Shown here one piece after another: positions 6,755 through 16,278 of a stretch of 64,000 nucleotides of DNA (its first letter is position 1; each line of letters opens with the position of its first letter). The notes beneath the pieces were generated by a model. That model was not told the DNA's origin, did no database searches, and worked only from the letters and a program-made list of their open reading frames with translations. The stretch comes from Brachyspira aalborgi (GTDB lineage Bacteria > Spirochaetota > Brachyspiria > Brachyspirales > Brachyspiraceae): assembly GCF_008016455.1 (NCBI RefSeq), contig NZ_SAXU01000001.1:2190423-2254422 (forward strand). Reading direction: 5' to 3'. The position numbers and the translations under genes are program-made.

Positions 6755-9487
6755 ATGAAAAAAGATTTTGAGAGCGTTTTTGATAAAAATATTTCAATAG
6801 ACGAATATAAACTTGATAATCTGCTAAATAAAAATATTGAAATTAACGAAAAGGAATTTCCTGCAATTTTGATTGATAAGAACGATGATATAAATAAATA
6901 TATAAATATAAATAATATTAATTCAAACGAAATAGTTGATAAACAAAATGAAAATATTGATATTAATGAAATTATTGAAAATAATGCGATTAACGAAACG
7001 GAAAATATAGCGGATAATGAAAATAATTTAAACGATGCATATACTGAAGAAGAAAATAATTTATATGGAGATTTGGAAGAAACTGTAGCCTTAAAAGATA
7101 GCGATTTAATTGGTATTGAAGACATAGATGATTTTAATTTGGAAGATGCCATTTTTGAAAATAAAAAAAATAACGAGAGTGAAGAAATTTATAAAATTAA
7201 TTCCGAAAATTCTAATATAGAGAATAATGAAGAATTAGATAATATAGAAAAAGAATTTGAAAAATCGGATTACGATAAAGTTAAAGAAATTGATTTACTA
7301 GAAGAGGATAATTTAAAAAAAGAAAATGAAATTTTAGAGTATAACGATAAGGAGGTTATTGTGCCTTCAATAGACAGTATAGATTATATAGACGAGAGCA
7401 ATTACATTAACGAAAGCGATAGCGAGGATGAGATAATAGAGTTATCAGGAAACGAATTAGATTTGATAACTAAAGATAATGATATAAGCGAGGATATAAA
7501 TTATTCCGTTTCGATTTCTGAAATGGATAATGAAAAAAAAAACAATGAAAATGAAGAAAATATTATAAAAGTATCGGATGAAAATATGAGAAAAGATAAT
7601 TTTTTCTTAGAAGAACAACCAATAGAAAATAGTTCTGAAAATATAAACGATATAAATAATAATATAAATGCAGAAGAGGAAGAGCAGAAAAGAACGGATT
7701 ATTATATAAATAAATATAAGAAGTTGCATGAAGATTATATAAAGTCTATTGAAGAAGAAAATAATAAAATTAAAGAAGAGAATAAACAAGAAGAATTAAA
7801 TGATAAATTAATTTCTAAAGAAAAAGAAGAGGAAACAAAAAACGATAACGAAATTATTGAAAATATAACGGAAGATATAAAAGAAGAAGATAAAACTAAT
7901 TATTATATAAATAAATATAAGAAGTTACATGAAGATTATATAAAGTCTATCGAAGAAGAAAATAATAAAATTAAAGAAGAGAATAAACAAGAAGAAATAG
8001 TTGAGAATAAAATTGAAAATATAGAAACTTCAAAAGAAAATGTCGCCCCTGTAATTGAAGAAGCAATTCAAGAAAATATTGAAAATAAATCTGCATTAAA
8101 TGATTTAGATATATCGGATAAATTAAGCGCCGAAGAAGAGGAAATGTATAAAAATTATTTAGGCGAAGATTTAAATTTAGTTGAAAATGAAAACGATACA
8201 AAAGAAGAGGAAATAAAAAAAAACGATAACGAAATTATTGAAAATATAACGGAGGATATAAAAGAAGAAGAGAAAACTAATTATTATATAAATAAATATA
8301 AGAAATTACATGAAGATTATATAAAATCTATCGAAGAAGAAAATAATAAAATTAAAGAAGAGAATAAACAAGAAGAAATAATTGAGAATAAAATTGAAAA
8401 TATAGAAATTGCAAAAGAAAATATTGCTCCTATAATTGAAGAAGAAATAAACTATAAATTAAGCGCCGAAGAAGAGGAAATGTATAAAAGTTATTTAGGC
8501 GAAGATTTAAATTTGATTGAAGATACGGGCGATTTAATAATTGAAGAAGAAATTTTAGAAGAAAATATTGAAAATGAATTTCCATTAAATAATTTAGAAA
8601 TAACCGATAAATTAAGCGTTGAAGAAGAGGAAATGTATAAAGCTTATTTGGGCGAAGATTTAGAATTGATTGACGATATTGAAGATAGTGAAAATATAGC
8701 TAAAAGTTTAATGGACGAATACAAAAAAGAAATGCTTTCAAATAAAGTGGAAATAAGCGGAGAATTAAGCGAAGAAGAAGAAAATATTGTAGACGATATA
8801 TTAAAAAAAAATAAAAATCAATATTATGAAGATACGATAGATTATGACAGCATTATATTAAAAGAATTAAACTTAAACGATATTGAAGAAATTGACGAGA
8901 ATGATTTTAATATATTAGAAAATTTTATTTTAGGAAAAGAACAAGAGAAAGGAATTGAACTTATCTCTATAAATAACGAAAACATATTAAAAAAAAACGA
9001 CTTTAATGTAAATAACGATTCAAAATCTGTAGATTCTTTCGATTCTATAGACGATGATGAACTTTTAAAAGTCAAGGAGAATACAATGTCTGAAGAAAAA
9101 GAATTATACGAATCTGAAAAAAAAAACATTGATTTAAATGTTAAAGTTGAAGAGGAGTTTAGCTTGAATAAAGACGATAACGAATCCGTTTTAATTAGCG
9201 AGCAAGTTAATAAATCGGTTAGCAAAGACGATTTTGACGGCGAGATAACTCAAATGGATTTGGATTTAGCCGAAAAATTATTTGAAAACGAAGACCAACT
9301 TAATAATGAAGAATATTCTTTAAAACATGATTTGCTTTTATCCGAAAGCGATATTGGTAAATTTAGAAAATTATTTTCGTATTTTAAAAATATAGTCGAT
9401 AAATTGCCTCAAGATAATTTAAATGAATTTTCTAAAACGGAATTTTACGATATTTATTCTGCTCTTTTTAGAAAATTCGGCGAATAA
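6755..9487 (+). CDS. Large acidic repeat protein, function unknown
   Basis: 910 residues, extremely rich in Glu, Asp, Asn, Lys and Ile, with no signal peptide or membrane segment. The central part carries three copies of a ~33-residue coiled-coil-like unit (NYYINKYKKLHEDYIKSI...) and three copies of a ~22-residue unit (KLSAEEEEMYKNYLGEDL...). The last ~45 residues are different and look folded (FRKLFSYFKNIVDKLP). No enzyme motif was recognised. The composition suggests an extended cytoplasmic scaffold or spacer protein. The start is 3 nt after the upstream stop, with only a weak ribosome site. Confidence 0.75.
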   Translation: MKKDFESVFDKNISIDEYKLDNLLNKNIEINEKEFPAILIDKNDDINKYININNINSNEIVDKQNENIDINEIIENNAINETENIADNENNLNDAYTEEENNLYGDLEETVALKDSDLIGIEDIDDFNLEDAIFENKKNNESEEIYKINSENSNIENNEELDNIEKEFEKSDYDKVKEIDLLEEDNLKKENEILEYNDKEVIVPSIDSIDYIDESNYINESDSEDEIIELSGNELDLITKDNDISEDINYSVSISEMDNEKKNNENEENIIKVSDENMRKDNFFLEEQPIENSSENINDINNNINAEEEEQKRTDYYINKYKKLHEDYIKSIEEENNKIKEENKQEELNDKLISKEKEEETKNDNEIIENITEDIKEEDKTNYYINKYKKLHEDYIKSIEEENNKIKEENKQEEIVENKIENIETSKENVAPVIEEAIQENIENKSALNDLDISDKLSAEEEEMYKNYLGEDLNLVENENDTKEEEIKKNDNEIIENITEDIKEEEKTNYYINKYKKLHEDYIKSIEEENNKIKEENKQEEIIENKIENIEIAKENIAPIIEEEINYKLSAEEEEMYKSYLGEDLNLIEDTGDLIIEEEILEENIENEFPLNNLEITDKLSVEEEEMYKAYLGEDLELIDDIEDSENIAKSLMDEYKKEMLSNKVEISGELSEEEENIVDDILKKNKNQYYEDTIDYDSIILKELNLNDIEEIDENDFNILENFILGKEQEKGIELISINNENILKKNDFNVNNDSKSVDSFDSIDDDELLKVKENTMSEEKELYESEKKNIDLNVKVEEEFSLNKDDNESVLISEQVNKSVSKDDFDGEITQMDLDLAEKLFENEDQLNNEEYSLKHDLLLSESDIGKFRKLFSYFKNIVDKLPQDNLNEFSKTEFYDIYSALFRKFGE
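7690..8410 (+). repeat. Internal direct repeats in the acidic protein gene
   Basis: Near-identical ~100-bp units begin at about 7696, 7899 and 8278. The second and third sit within a longer ~190-bp repeat (about 7840-8032 and 8221-8408). A second family of ~65-bp units begins at about 8119, 8454 and 8608. The high nucleotide identity indicates recent duplication and makes recombination-driven length change likely. Confidence 0.8.
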
Positions 9488-9491
9488 TAAA

Positions 9492-10019
9492 TTAATTTCT
9501 GTCCTTTAACAGAACTATATCCTCTCCTTCCAATTCTTTTATTCTAACGGAGATATATTGGTCTTCAGGCACATTTAAAGCCAAGCCCGTATAATTTGAA
9601 GATATCGGCAATTCTCTTCCAAATCTATCAACCAAAACGAGCAAAGAAACTCTTTTAGGTCTTCCATAATCAAATAACGCGTTCAAAGCCGCTCTTATAG
9701 TTCTTCCCGTATATAGAACATCGTCAACTAATAAAATACTTTTTCCCGTTATATCAAATGGAATGTCGGTTTCTTTTATTTCGGGAAATTCCGAAAGCGT
9801 AGATAAATCGTCTCTATATAAATTAATATCTATAGCTCCAATCGGCAAATCTATATTAACTTTTTCTTCTATAAGTTTTTTTAATCTTATTCCCAAATAA
9901 TCGCCTCTTCTTCTTATTCCTATAATTGCCAATTTGTCAATATTTTCTTTTTCTATAACTTCCGCAGCCAATCTTGGAAGAACTTTATCATACTCTTCCG
10001 ATTTCAGTAAAACTCTCAT
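9492..10019 (-). CDS. pyrR: PyrR-type bifunctional regulator/uracil phosphoribosyltransferase
   Basis: 175 residues with a type I phosphoribosyltransferase fold. The PRPP loop SILLVDDVLYTGRTIRAAL is at about residue 95-113, and DRFGRELPI and the ending EGEDIVLL are also characteristic of PyrR. PyrR binds pyr-operon leader RNA in many bacteria and has uracil phosphoribosyltransferase activity. No pyr gene is adjacent, so any target is elsewhere. It faces the acidic-repeat gene tail to tail with a 4-nt gap. Confidence 0.9.
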   Translation of the reverse strand: MRVLLKSEEYDKVLPRLAAEVIEKENIDKLAIIGIRRRGDYLGIRLKKLIEEKVNIDLPIGAIDINLYRDDLSTLSEFPEIKETDIPFDITGKSILLVDDVLYTGRTIRAALNALFDYGRPKRVSLLVLVDRFGRELPISSNYTGLALNVPEDQYISVRIKELEGEDIVLLKDRN

Positions 10020-10099
10020 TATTTATTTCTCCTTAAAAATTTATATAACATTTTTGATTATAATTTTTAAAGATAAAAAAATCAATATGATATTAAAAA

Positions 10100-10127
10100 T
10101 TAACAATCTAAATTCCGAAAATATAAT
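10100..10127 (+). promoter_or_regulatory. Candidate promoter of the alcohol-dehydrogenase-like gene
   Basis: TTAACA, 16 bp, TATAAT, with the -10 box ending 30 nt before the ATG at 10158. The resulting short leader shows no Shine-Dalgarno sequence. Confidence 0.45.
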
Positions 10128-10157
10128 ATATTATATAAATAAAGATTGTTTTTGAAA

Positions 10158-11309
10158 ATGGATATAATAGAATTTAAAATACCGACTAAAATAATATTCG
10201 GCGCTAATTCGCTTGACTCTTTGTCTGAAGTTATAAAGAAATACGGAGGCAGAGTTATAATAGCTACAGACGGAAATTCTTTTAATCAAATAGGTTTGAT
10301 AGACCAAATAGTAAATAAATTAAACGATAATTTTATTAACTCTATGGTTTATTCTGAAATAACTTCTACTAATTCAAGCGATGCAGCCGATATAATTGCA
10401 AATTTAGTTAGATACAGCAAAGCGGATTGCATAGTCGCGGTTGGCGGTTTTAAGGTGCAAAATGCCGCTAAAGGAGCTTCCGTAGTCGTAACAAATAGCG
10501 GAGAATCTTCCGATTATGTGAACGGACAACCCGTATATCATAAACCTTTGCCTATAATATCAATTCCTACAATATTAGGTTCTTTATCCGAAATGACTTT
10601 AGGAATGTATTTATATGACAAATATGACGAAGTTTATAAAGAATGCGCAGATTCAAATATTTATGTTAAAGATTGCATTATAGACCCGACTCTTTATGAA
10701 ACCGTTCCCGTAAAATATTCTATAAGCAGCGCATTATCGGTTTTTGCATTATCTTTCGATGTTTATATGAGCAATAGTTTAAATATTATAAACGAGCCTT
10801 TAATAAAATACGCAATGAAAACAAGCATATCGGGAATAAATAAATTAATAACGGACAGTGCAAATGTCGACAATATAGGTTATATGGCTATATCGAATAT
10901 TACATGCGCAGCCGCTTCTTGTAATGGAAATTTCGGAGCTATGAGGGCTTTATCGATAGCGATTAATAGCGTTTATTCTGTAAATAAATCTATAGTTTGC
11001 TCTATACTTCTTCCTTATGTTATGGAATATTATATGGCATCCGCTCCTAAAAAATATAATGTATTGGCGGATTTTATAGAAAATATCGATAAAGAAATGA
11101 CGCCTATAGAAATAGGAATTCAAGCTGGACAATATATAAAGAGAATACAACAAGATATTAATCTACCAATGAAGTTAAACGAACTTAATATAGACAGAAA
11201 TAAATTCGATAAAGTGGCGGAACTTGCTTTAACTTATAGCGGTATGGATAAATTGCCAAGAGCTATGAGTAAAGAATCTATAATAAATATATTAGAACAA
11301 GCTTATTAA
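10158..11309 (+). CDS. Iron-alcohol-dehydrogenase-fold protein lacking the metal site
   Basis: 383 residues aligning along their length with Fe-dependent alcohol/glycerol dehydrogenases: IPTKIIFGANSLDSL at the start, then PLPIISIPTILGSLSEMT, IIDPTLYETVP and SILLPYVMEYYM. The usual ligand block DALTH is replaced by SVFAL (Ser194, Leu198). The VHxxxH block is changed to MRALSI (Arg263, Ile267), and the IPHG His becomes Lys277. The nucleotide loop GGGSxxDxAK reads GGFKVQNAAK. All four metal ligands are therefore missing. A non-catalytic or re-purposed protein is inferred. A TTG at 10146 is an alternative start, but the ATG at 10158 begins at the conserved N terminus. Confidence 0.75.
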   Translation: MDIIEFKIPTKIIFGANSLDSLSEVIKKYGGRVIIATDGNSFNQIGLIDQIVNKLNDNFINSMVYSEITSTNSSDAADIIANLVRYSKADCIVAVGGFKVQNAAKGASVVVTNSGESSDYVNGQPVYHKPLPIISIPTILGSLSEMTLGMYLYDKYDEVYKECADSNIYVKDCIIDPTLYETVPVKYSISSALSVFALSFDVYMSNSLNIINEPLIKYAMKTSISGINKLITDSANVDNIGYMAISNITCAAASCNGNFGAMRALSIAINSVYSVNKSIVCSILLPYVMEYYMASAPKKYNVLADFIENIDKEMTPIEIGIQAGQYIKRIQQDINLPMKLNELNIDRNKFDKVAELALTYSGMDKLPRAMSKESIINILEQAY

Positions 11310-12173
11310 TTAACTTTCGCTTTTAGGCGCGTATTTGTATGGATTTTTATGCAAATAATCTATAAGTTTTTTATTCGGTTTATAGCTTTCTATAATCGGT
11401 AAAGTTCTATATTCTAAAAGTTTAGTTTTATACATATCGGCATATTTATTATAAGCGAGACATAAAAGATGCTCCAAATTAATTGTGTCTAAAAGGTTAT
11501 AATGAATTAAAGAATCTATAGCCGTTTTATCTTTTGTATCTTTATAATAATTCCAAAGCAAAACCGCCGTGTAGCCGTTTACTCCTTCCATATCGTCTCC
11601 TCTAGAAAGCCCGACATCATGCTCTATCTTTTTTAATCCTCCGCTATAACCAAGCTCTTTAAGTAAAAAACGCAAATCTATTTGAGCGCAGTTTATATTT
11701 GTTTCAAAATATCTTTCCAAAAAAGGAATATCAAAACAAGAACCGTTAAAAGTAACAATTATAGAATAATCTTTAATATAATCTAAAAATTCCTTTTCGT
11801 TTATTCCATGAACAAAAACTTTCATTTCTTTTCCGTCATAACAACCGATAACAGTAATATGAGCGTTTGAAGGTTTTATTCCCGTAGTTTCTATATCTAA
11901 AAAAACGGTTTCATTTGAAAGCAAAGGATATAATCTATAAATGATTGAAGGAGGAAATTTTTTTATAAAATAATTATAATTTTTAGAATTAAAATTATAT
12001 ATCGATTCGGGCAATTCTTCTTTTAAAGATTCTTTTATGCTTTTAGGCATAGCGTAATAATCTATTTTTTCAATAGCGTCCTGCCAATCAAAAACGCCTT
12101 CTTCCCATAATAATTTTTCTTTTTTCGGATTTATTCCTTTTATATGTTGAAATGTTCTCTTTATCAAATCCAT
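11310..12173 (-). CDS. RNase H-like exonuclease-domain protein (YprB type)
   Basis: 287 residues. The first ~80 residues are a helical region of unknown role. A DEDD-type 3'-5' exonuclease domain follows: VFLDIETTG (Asp93, Glu95), FNGSCFDIPFLERYF and LIHYNLLDTINLEHL supply the acidic residues. This resembles the YprB / RNase_H_2 family. The substrate is unknown. It lies 10 nt downstream of cysS on the same strand, so the two are probably one transcript, and its stop abuts the end of the converging dehydrogenase-like gene. Confidence 0.78.
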   Translation of the reverse strand: MDLIKRTFQHIKGINPKKEKLLWEEGVFDWQDAIEKIDYYAMPKSIKESLKEELPESIYNFNSKNYNYFIKKFPPSIIYRLYPLLSNETVFLDIETTGIKPSNAHITVIGCYDGKEMKVFVHGINEKEFLDYIKDYSIIVTFNGSCFDIPFLERYFETNINCAQIDLRFLLKELGYSGGLKKIEHDVGLSRGDDMEGVNGYTAVLLWNYYKDTKDKTAIDSLIHYNLLDTINLEHLLCLAYNKYADMYKTKLLEYRTLPIIESYKPNKKLIDYLHKNPYKYAPKSES

Positions 12174-12183
12174 TACTTATATT

Positions 12184-13605
12184 TTATTTCCTTTTCCATT
12201 TAACCCCTTGAGGAGTATCCATTATTTCTATACCCATAGACAAAAGATTATTTCTTATTTCATCAGCTTTTTTATAATTTTTTTCTTTTTTAGCGGCGCT
12301 TCTCTCTTCAATAAGTTTATTAATTTCTTCTTCGTACATATTTGAAACTTCGCTTTCGCCTTTCATATTAAAGCAGTTTATTATATTATTAACTCTTTCT
12401 ATAAATTTAATTATTCTATTCCTAGATTCGTTATTTATAAAATAAAAAGAAGTGTTTATATTTTTAACTAAAGTAAAAAATATTCCTAAAGCCTCTGAAA
12501 TATTCAAATCGTTATATATCGCTTCTGAAAATTTTTCATTACTTTCTTCAATTTCTTTTAATATATTTTTATTTATTTCATTATCGTTTGAATTATCAAT
12601 ATCTTTCAATCTAAAAATTAAATCATTAACTCTGTTGATTGCATTTTGAGATTGATTTATTCCTTCGATTGTAAAATTTAATTGTTTTCTATAATGCGCG
12701 CTCATAAGCGAATATCTTATCGCTTCGGGAGATAAACCTTTATCAAGCAAATCTCTTAAAGTGTAGAAATTTCCTTTCGATTTTGACATTTTCTCTCCAT
12801 CAACTACCAAATGTTCGCAATGAAGCCAATAATTAACAAATTTTTCTTTAAAAGCCGCTTCATTTTGAGCAATCTCGTTTTCATGGTGCGGAAATTTATT
12901 GTCGATTCCTCCAGTGTGAATATCGAAATGCTTTCCCAAATATTTACTGCTCATAGCCGAACATTCTATATGCCAACCAGGTCTTCCTTTTCCAAACGGA
13001 GAATCCCAATAAACATCGCCGTCTTCTTTAGTATAAGCTTTCCATAAAACAAAATCGCTAGCGTTTTCTTTATCGTATTCGTCAGTAGAAACTCTTCCCG
13101 AAGCTCCTTCAAGCAATTCTTGTTTATCTAAATTTGCAAGCTCTCCGTATTTATTAAATGTGCTAATCTTAAAATAAGTAGAACCGTCCGCCTCGTAAGT
13201 ATGTCCGTTTTCTTTCAATAATTCTATAATCTCTATCATTTCTTTTATATGTTCGGTAGCGGAAGGATAAAAATTTGCAGGTTTTATTTTCAAAGTTTTA
13301 ATATCTTCAAAAAAAGCGTCTTTATATTTTTTTGTATATTCGTTTAACGAAATATTATTTTCTTTTGAGTTTTTAATAGTTTTATCGTCAACATCGGTTA
13401 AATTCATAGCCAATTTTACTTCGTAGCCAAAATCTTCCAATACTCTTCTAACCAAATCGCTAAAAATATAAGCTCTAAAATTTCCTATATGAGCGTAATT
13501 ATAAACCGTGGGACCGCAAGAATACATGCCAACTTTTTTATCGTTTATAGGTTTAAATAATTCTTTTTTTCTCGTTAATGAATTATAAAATATTATTTCA
13601 TGCAT
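12184..13605 (-). CDS. cysS: Cysteinyl-tRNA synthetase
   Basis: 473 residues, class I synthetase. It has the zinc-site Cys in [20 protein letters not shown], which includes the HIGH-equivalent HIGN, the [18 protein letters not shown] zinc/active-site stretch, and KMSKSKGN. The length is normal. It charges tRNA-Cys. 13606-13801 upstream has no gene; a promoter there was not clear enough to call. Confidence 0.97.
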   Translation of the reverse strand: MHEIIFYNSLTRKKELFKPINDKKVGMYSCGPTVYNYAHIGNFRAYIFSDLVRRVLEDFGYEVKLAMNLTDVDDKTIKNSKENNISLNEYTKKYKDAFFEDIKTLKIKPANFYPSATEHIKEMIEIIELLKENGHTYEADGSTYFKISTFNKYGELANLDKQELLEGASGRVSTDEYDKENASDFVLWKAYTKEDGDVYWDSPFGKGRPGWHIECSAMSSKYLGKHFDIHTGGIDNKFPHHENEIAQNEAAFKEKFVNYWLHCEHLVVDGEKMSKSKGNFYTLRDLLDKGLSPEAIRYSLMSAHYRKQLNFTIEGINQSQNAINRVNDLIFRLKDIDNSNDNEINKNILKEIEESNEKFSEAIYNDLNISEALGIFFTLVKNINTSFYFINNESRNRIIKFIERVNNIINCFNMKGESEVSNMYEEEINKLIEERSAAKKEKNYKKADEIRNNLLSMGIEIMDTPQGVKWKRK

Positions 13606-13801
13606 ATAAATTATTCCGTTTAATAAATAGAAATTTAATATTCTTTATATTTTACTTAAAAGGCTTTATTTGTCAATATAGAAATTAATAATCTTTTGAT
13701 ATTTTTAAATAAATTTATTTTCTATTTCTATTGCTATTTTAAGTAATGTTTTGTAATTATTGATATTAAAATTATTGATTTATTTTAGTTTATTAAATTT
13801 T

Positions 13802-13834
13802 AAAAAGAGGCTTCGATTATTGAAACCTCTTTTT
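13802..13834 (-). terminator. Rho-independent terminator after the cyclase gene
   Basis: Stem AGAGG-TTTC / GAAG-CCTCT (one C-A or G-U position) with a 7-nt loop, flanked by A-tract and T-tract. It lies 13 nt beyond the cyclase-family gene stop on the minus strand, and its symmetry could let it work in both directions. Confidence 0.8.
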
Positions 13835-13846
13835 ATTTTTCATTTA

Positions 13847-14584
13847 TTAATTAGGAATTATAGCAAAAGCTCTAACGGGGAAACCAGGAAGTTTATCAAA
13901 TTTAGGAACGCCTATAAAAATAACTCCGCCTTTTGCAGGCAGAAGATTAAGATTATTTAAAACTTCAACTTGATATTTATTTGTATCTAAAACAAATTTT
14001 TCGCTTAAAAGAAAATTATTTTTTATAATGTCTATACTCGCATCGGTATCCAAAGTTTCATGTCCTATAGCTAAAGCTCCTCTTTTATTTAGAATTAAAT
14101 CTAAAGCTTCTATACTCCAACCTGGCGTATGAGCTACTCCGTTTGAATCTTTATTATAGAAATCGGATTTTCCCCATCTCTTACTCCAACCGCTTGCAAA
14201 CGCTACAAAAGAATCTTTTTCTATTTTTCCGTTTTCTTTCTCCCAATTTAAAATATCTTCGGCGGTTAAAATAAAATCTGGATTATTTTCAACCTCTTTT
14301 TCTTTATTTATAACAAAAAGCGGTAAAACCAATTCCTTTAATCCTAACTGTTCCAAAGTTCTTTTATTTTCGCTAAAATGAATCGGAGCGTCAATATGCG
14401 TTCCGTATTGAGTAACAAAAGAAACTCTGCCTACAAAAAAACCGTCCTTTTCAATCGTATAAAGAGTTTCAATATTTAAATTTGGAAAAGCGCCGAATTT
14501 AGGAATAGATGAATTAACATTATGAGTTAAATCTATCCATTTATTTTCTTTTAAAGTTTCTAAAGCTTTTATAATATCGCTCAT
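13847..14584 (-). CDS. Cyclase-family metal-dependent hydrolase
   Basis: 245 residues of the cyclase / kynurenine-formamidase-like family. The metal-binding motif QYGTHIDAPIHF (HxGTHxDxPxHF type) is at about residue 80, with WIDLTHNVNSSIP at the start and AIGHETLDTDAS further on. Members hydrolyse amide or cyclic substrates; the substrate here is unknown. It follows metY on the same strand after 147 bp that contain a repeat. A good ribosome site (AAGGAGAAAAA) precedes the ATG. Confidence 0.82.
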   Translation of the reverse strand: MSDIIKALETLKENKWIDLTHNVNSSIPKFGAFPNLNIETLYTIEKDGFFVGRVSFVTQYGTHIDAPIHFSENKRTLEQLGLKELVLPLFVINKEKEVENNPDFILTAEDILNWEKENGKIEKDSFVAFASGWSKRWGKSDFYNKDSNGVAHTPGWSIEALDLILNKRGALAIGHETLDTDASIDIIKNNFLLSEKFVLDTNKYQVEVLNNLNLLPAKGGVIFIGVPKFDKLPGFPVRAFAIIPN

Positions 14585-14634
14585 AATTTTTTCTCCTTTT
14601 TTTATTTAGTTTAATTAAAATTTAATTATAAATC

Positions 14635-14708
14635 GTCATTGCAAGATAAAGTCGAAAAAATCAATTTATAGCTGATTATAATGCATTCTTATTAAATCTC
14701 GCAATGAC
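14635..14708. repeat. Inverted pair of the dispersed GTCATTGC repeat
   Basis: GTCATTGCAAG at 14635-14645 and its near-complement CTCGCAATGAC at 14698-14708 bracket about 52 bp and could fold into a hairpin. It lies in the gap between metY and the cyclase gene. Confidence 0.6.
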
Positions 14709-14731
14709 TAATTCTTAAATATTTTTTTTGT

Positions 14732-16021
14732 TTACTTTTCAATAGCTTTTTTCAAATCCGCTATCAAGTCTGAAACGGTTTCCAAACCTATGCTCAAACG
14801 AACTGTATTCGGCGTTATTCCCGCAGATTTCAACTCCGACTCGCTTAATTGAGAATGCGTAGTTGAAGCTGGATGAATAACTAAAGATTTTGAATCGCCA
14901 ATATTCGCCGTTATTGAATATAGAGTCAAACTGTTGCATATCTTTTTAGCCTCTTCATAACTTTGAGCCTCGAAACTTAAAAGTCCGCTCGCTCTTGAAT
15001 CCTTAAAATATTTTTTCAAAAGATTATGATAAGGACTCGAAGTTAAACCTGGATAGTTAACCTCTTTAACTTTTTTATGAGATTCCAAAAATTTTGCTAT
15101 TTCCAAAGCACTGTCGCTATGTTTTTGAATTCTCAATTCCAAAGTTTCCAAACCTTGAAAATGAATCCAAGCGTTTTGCGGGCTTAAAGAAGCTCCGATA
15201 TTTCTAAGCCATTCTATTAATATTCTTATACTAAAAATAGGAAGAGGAAGATTTGCATAAATCAAACCATGATAACTTTCATCTGGAGTGTTAAAAGCTG
15301 GATAACGAGAATTATCCTTAATAAGTTCGTTTAATCCTTCTCTTTCTATAACCGCTCCTCCGAGTCCGCTTCCATGTCCGTTTATATATTTAGTTAAGCT
15401 ATGAACGGAAACATCTACTCCGAAATCGAAAGGACGAAATAATATAGGCGTTGCAACAGTGTTATCGCAAATTGTAACTATTTTATGTTTTTTCGCTATA
15501 TCAGTTATGGTTTCAACATCCGCTATCGCTATTTGAGGATTTGAAAGACTTTCAAAGAATATAGCTTTAGTTTTATCGTCTATAATTTTTTCAAGACTGC
15601 TTAAATTGTCTATATCAAAAACTCTTCCTTCTATTCCGAATCTTTTCAAAACATGAACGAGCAAAGTTTGAGAGCCTCCGTAAATTTTATTTGAATAGGC
15701 TATATTATCTCCGTTTTGCGCAAGATTAACTAAAGAATAGAATACAGCCGAACTTCCGCTTGCAGTAGCGACTCCGAAAGCCCCGCCTTCTACAGCCGCA
15801 ATTCTTTTTGCAAGCATATCTACGGTTGGATTGGTAAGACGGGAATATATATTTCCCAATTCCTCTAAACTGAACCTAGCCGCAGCTTGTTCGGCGTTTT
15901 CAAAACTATAAGCCGTGCTTTGATAGATTGGAACGCTTAAAGTTCTCTGTCTATCGTATTCGTATCCCGCATGAAGCGATAAAGTATTTGTCGTAAAATT
16001 ATTGTTTGGTAAATTTGCCAT
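14732..16021 (-). CDS. metY: O-acetylhomoserine sulfhydrylase
   Basis: 429 residues, PLP-dependent Cys/Met metabolism family. TATASGSSAVFYSL-type substrate region, DNTVATP, and the PLP-lysine motif SVHSLTKYINGHGSGLGG are present. The length (about 430) and FDFGVDVSVHS favour MetY, which makes homocysteine from O-acetylhomoserine and sulfide, over cystathionine gamma-synthase (about 380). It begins with a good ribosome site (AAGGAGAAAAACA). A candidate leader peptide rich in Met codons precedes it by 108 nt on the same transcript, pointing to amino-acid-responsive control. Confidence 0.9.
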   Translation of the reverse strand: MANLPNNNFTTNTLSLHAGYEYDRQRTLSVPIYQSTAYSFENAEQAAARFSLEELGNIYSRLTNPTVDMLAKRIAAVEGGAFGVATASGSSAVFYSLVNLAQNGDNIAYSNKIYGGSQTLLVHVLKRFGIEGRVFDIDNLSSLEKIIDDKTKAIFFESLSNPQIAIADVETITDIAKKHKIVTICDNTVATPILFRPFDFGVDVSVHSLTKYINGHGSGLGGAVIEREGLNELIKDNSRYPAFNTPDESYHGLIYANLPLPIFSIRILIEWLRNIGASLSPQNAWIHFQGLETLELRIQKHSDSALEIAKFLESHKKVKEVNYPGLTSSPYHNLLKKYFKDSRASGLLSFEAQSYEEAKKICNSLTLYSITANIGDSKSLVIHPASTTHSQLSESELKSAGITPNTVRLSIGLETVSDLIADLKKAIEK

Positions 16022-16129
16022 TGTTTTTCTCCTTAAAATTTTAAAATTATAAATTAATGAACCAAAGAGATTTAAATTAAAATCTCAACTTAAAGCCTTT
16101 AAATATATAAAAATTGTTAAAATAGAATA

Positions 16130-16225
16130 TTAGCGCGCAACAACGCGCATCATCATAGAAAAAGCGAAAGAAAAATAAAATTTGCAGGATGCAATATTTG
16201 ATAAATTAAACAAATTTTTAATCAT
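16130..16225 (-). CDS. Candidate regulatory leader peptide of metY
   Basis: A 31-residue open frame (MIKNLFNLSNIASCK..., ending MMMRVVAR, stop) on the minus strand. It has a consensus Shine-Dalgarno AAGGAGG 7 nt before its ATG and lies about 50 nt downstream of a consensus promoter. Three consecutive Met codons sit 5 codons before the stop, and one Cys codon is at position 14. The last codons form a GC hairpin (GCGCG-TTGTTG-CGCGC), unusual in this AT-rich DNA. This is the architecture of translation-coupled attenuation of metY, either by Met availability or by a nascent-peptide mechanism. The function is inferred. Confidence 0.65.
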   Translation of the reverse strand: MIKNLFNLSNIASCKFYFSFAFSMMMRVVAR

Positions 16226-16278
16226 AAATATTCCTCCTTCTTTTATATTTTTCTTTGATTGATTAATTAATTGGATAA

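Noticed and set aside
10146-10157. TTG start for the alcohol-dehydrogenase-like gene
   Set aside because: The ATG four codons later starts at the conserved N terminus; neither has a clear Shine-Dalgarno.
14739-14939. 66-codon minus-strand ORF inside the end of metY
   Set aside because: It overlaps the metY coding sequence in another frame and has no own signals.
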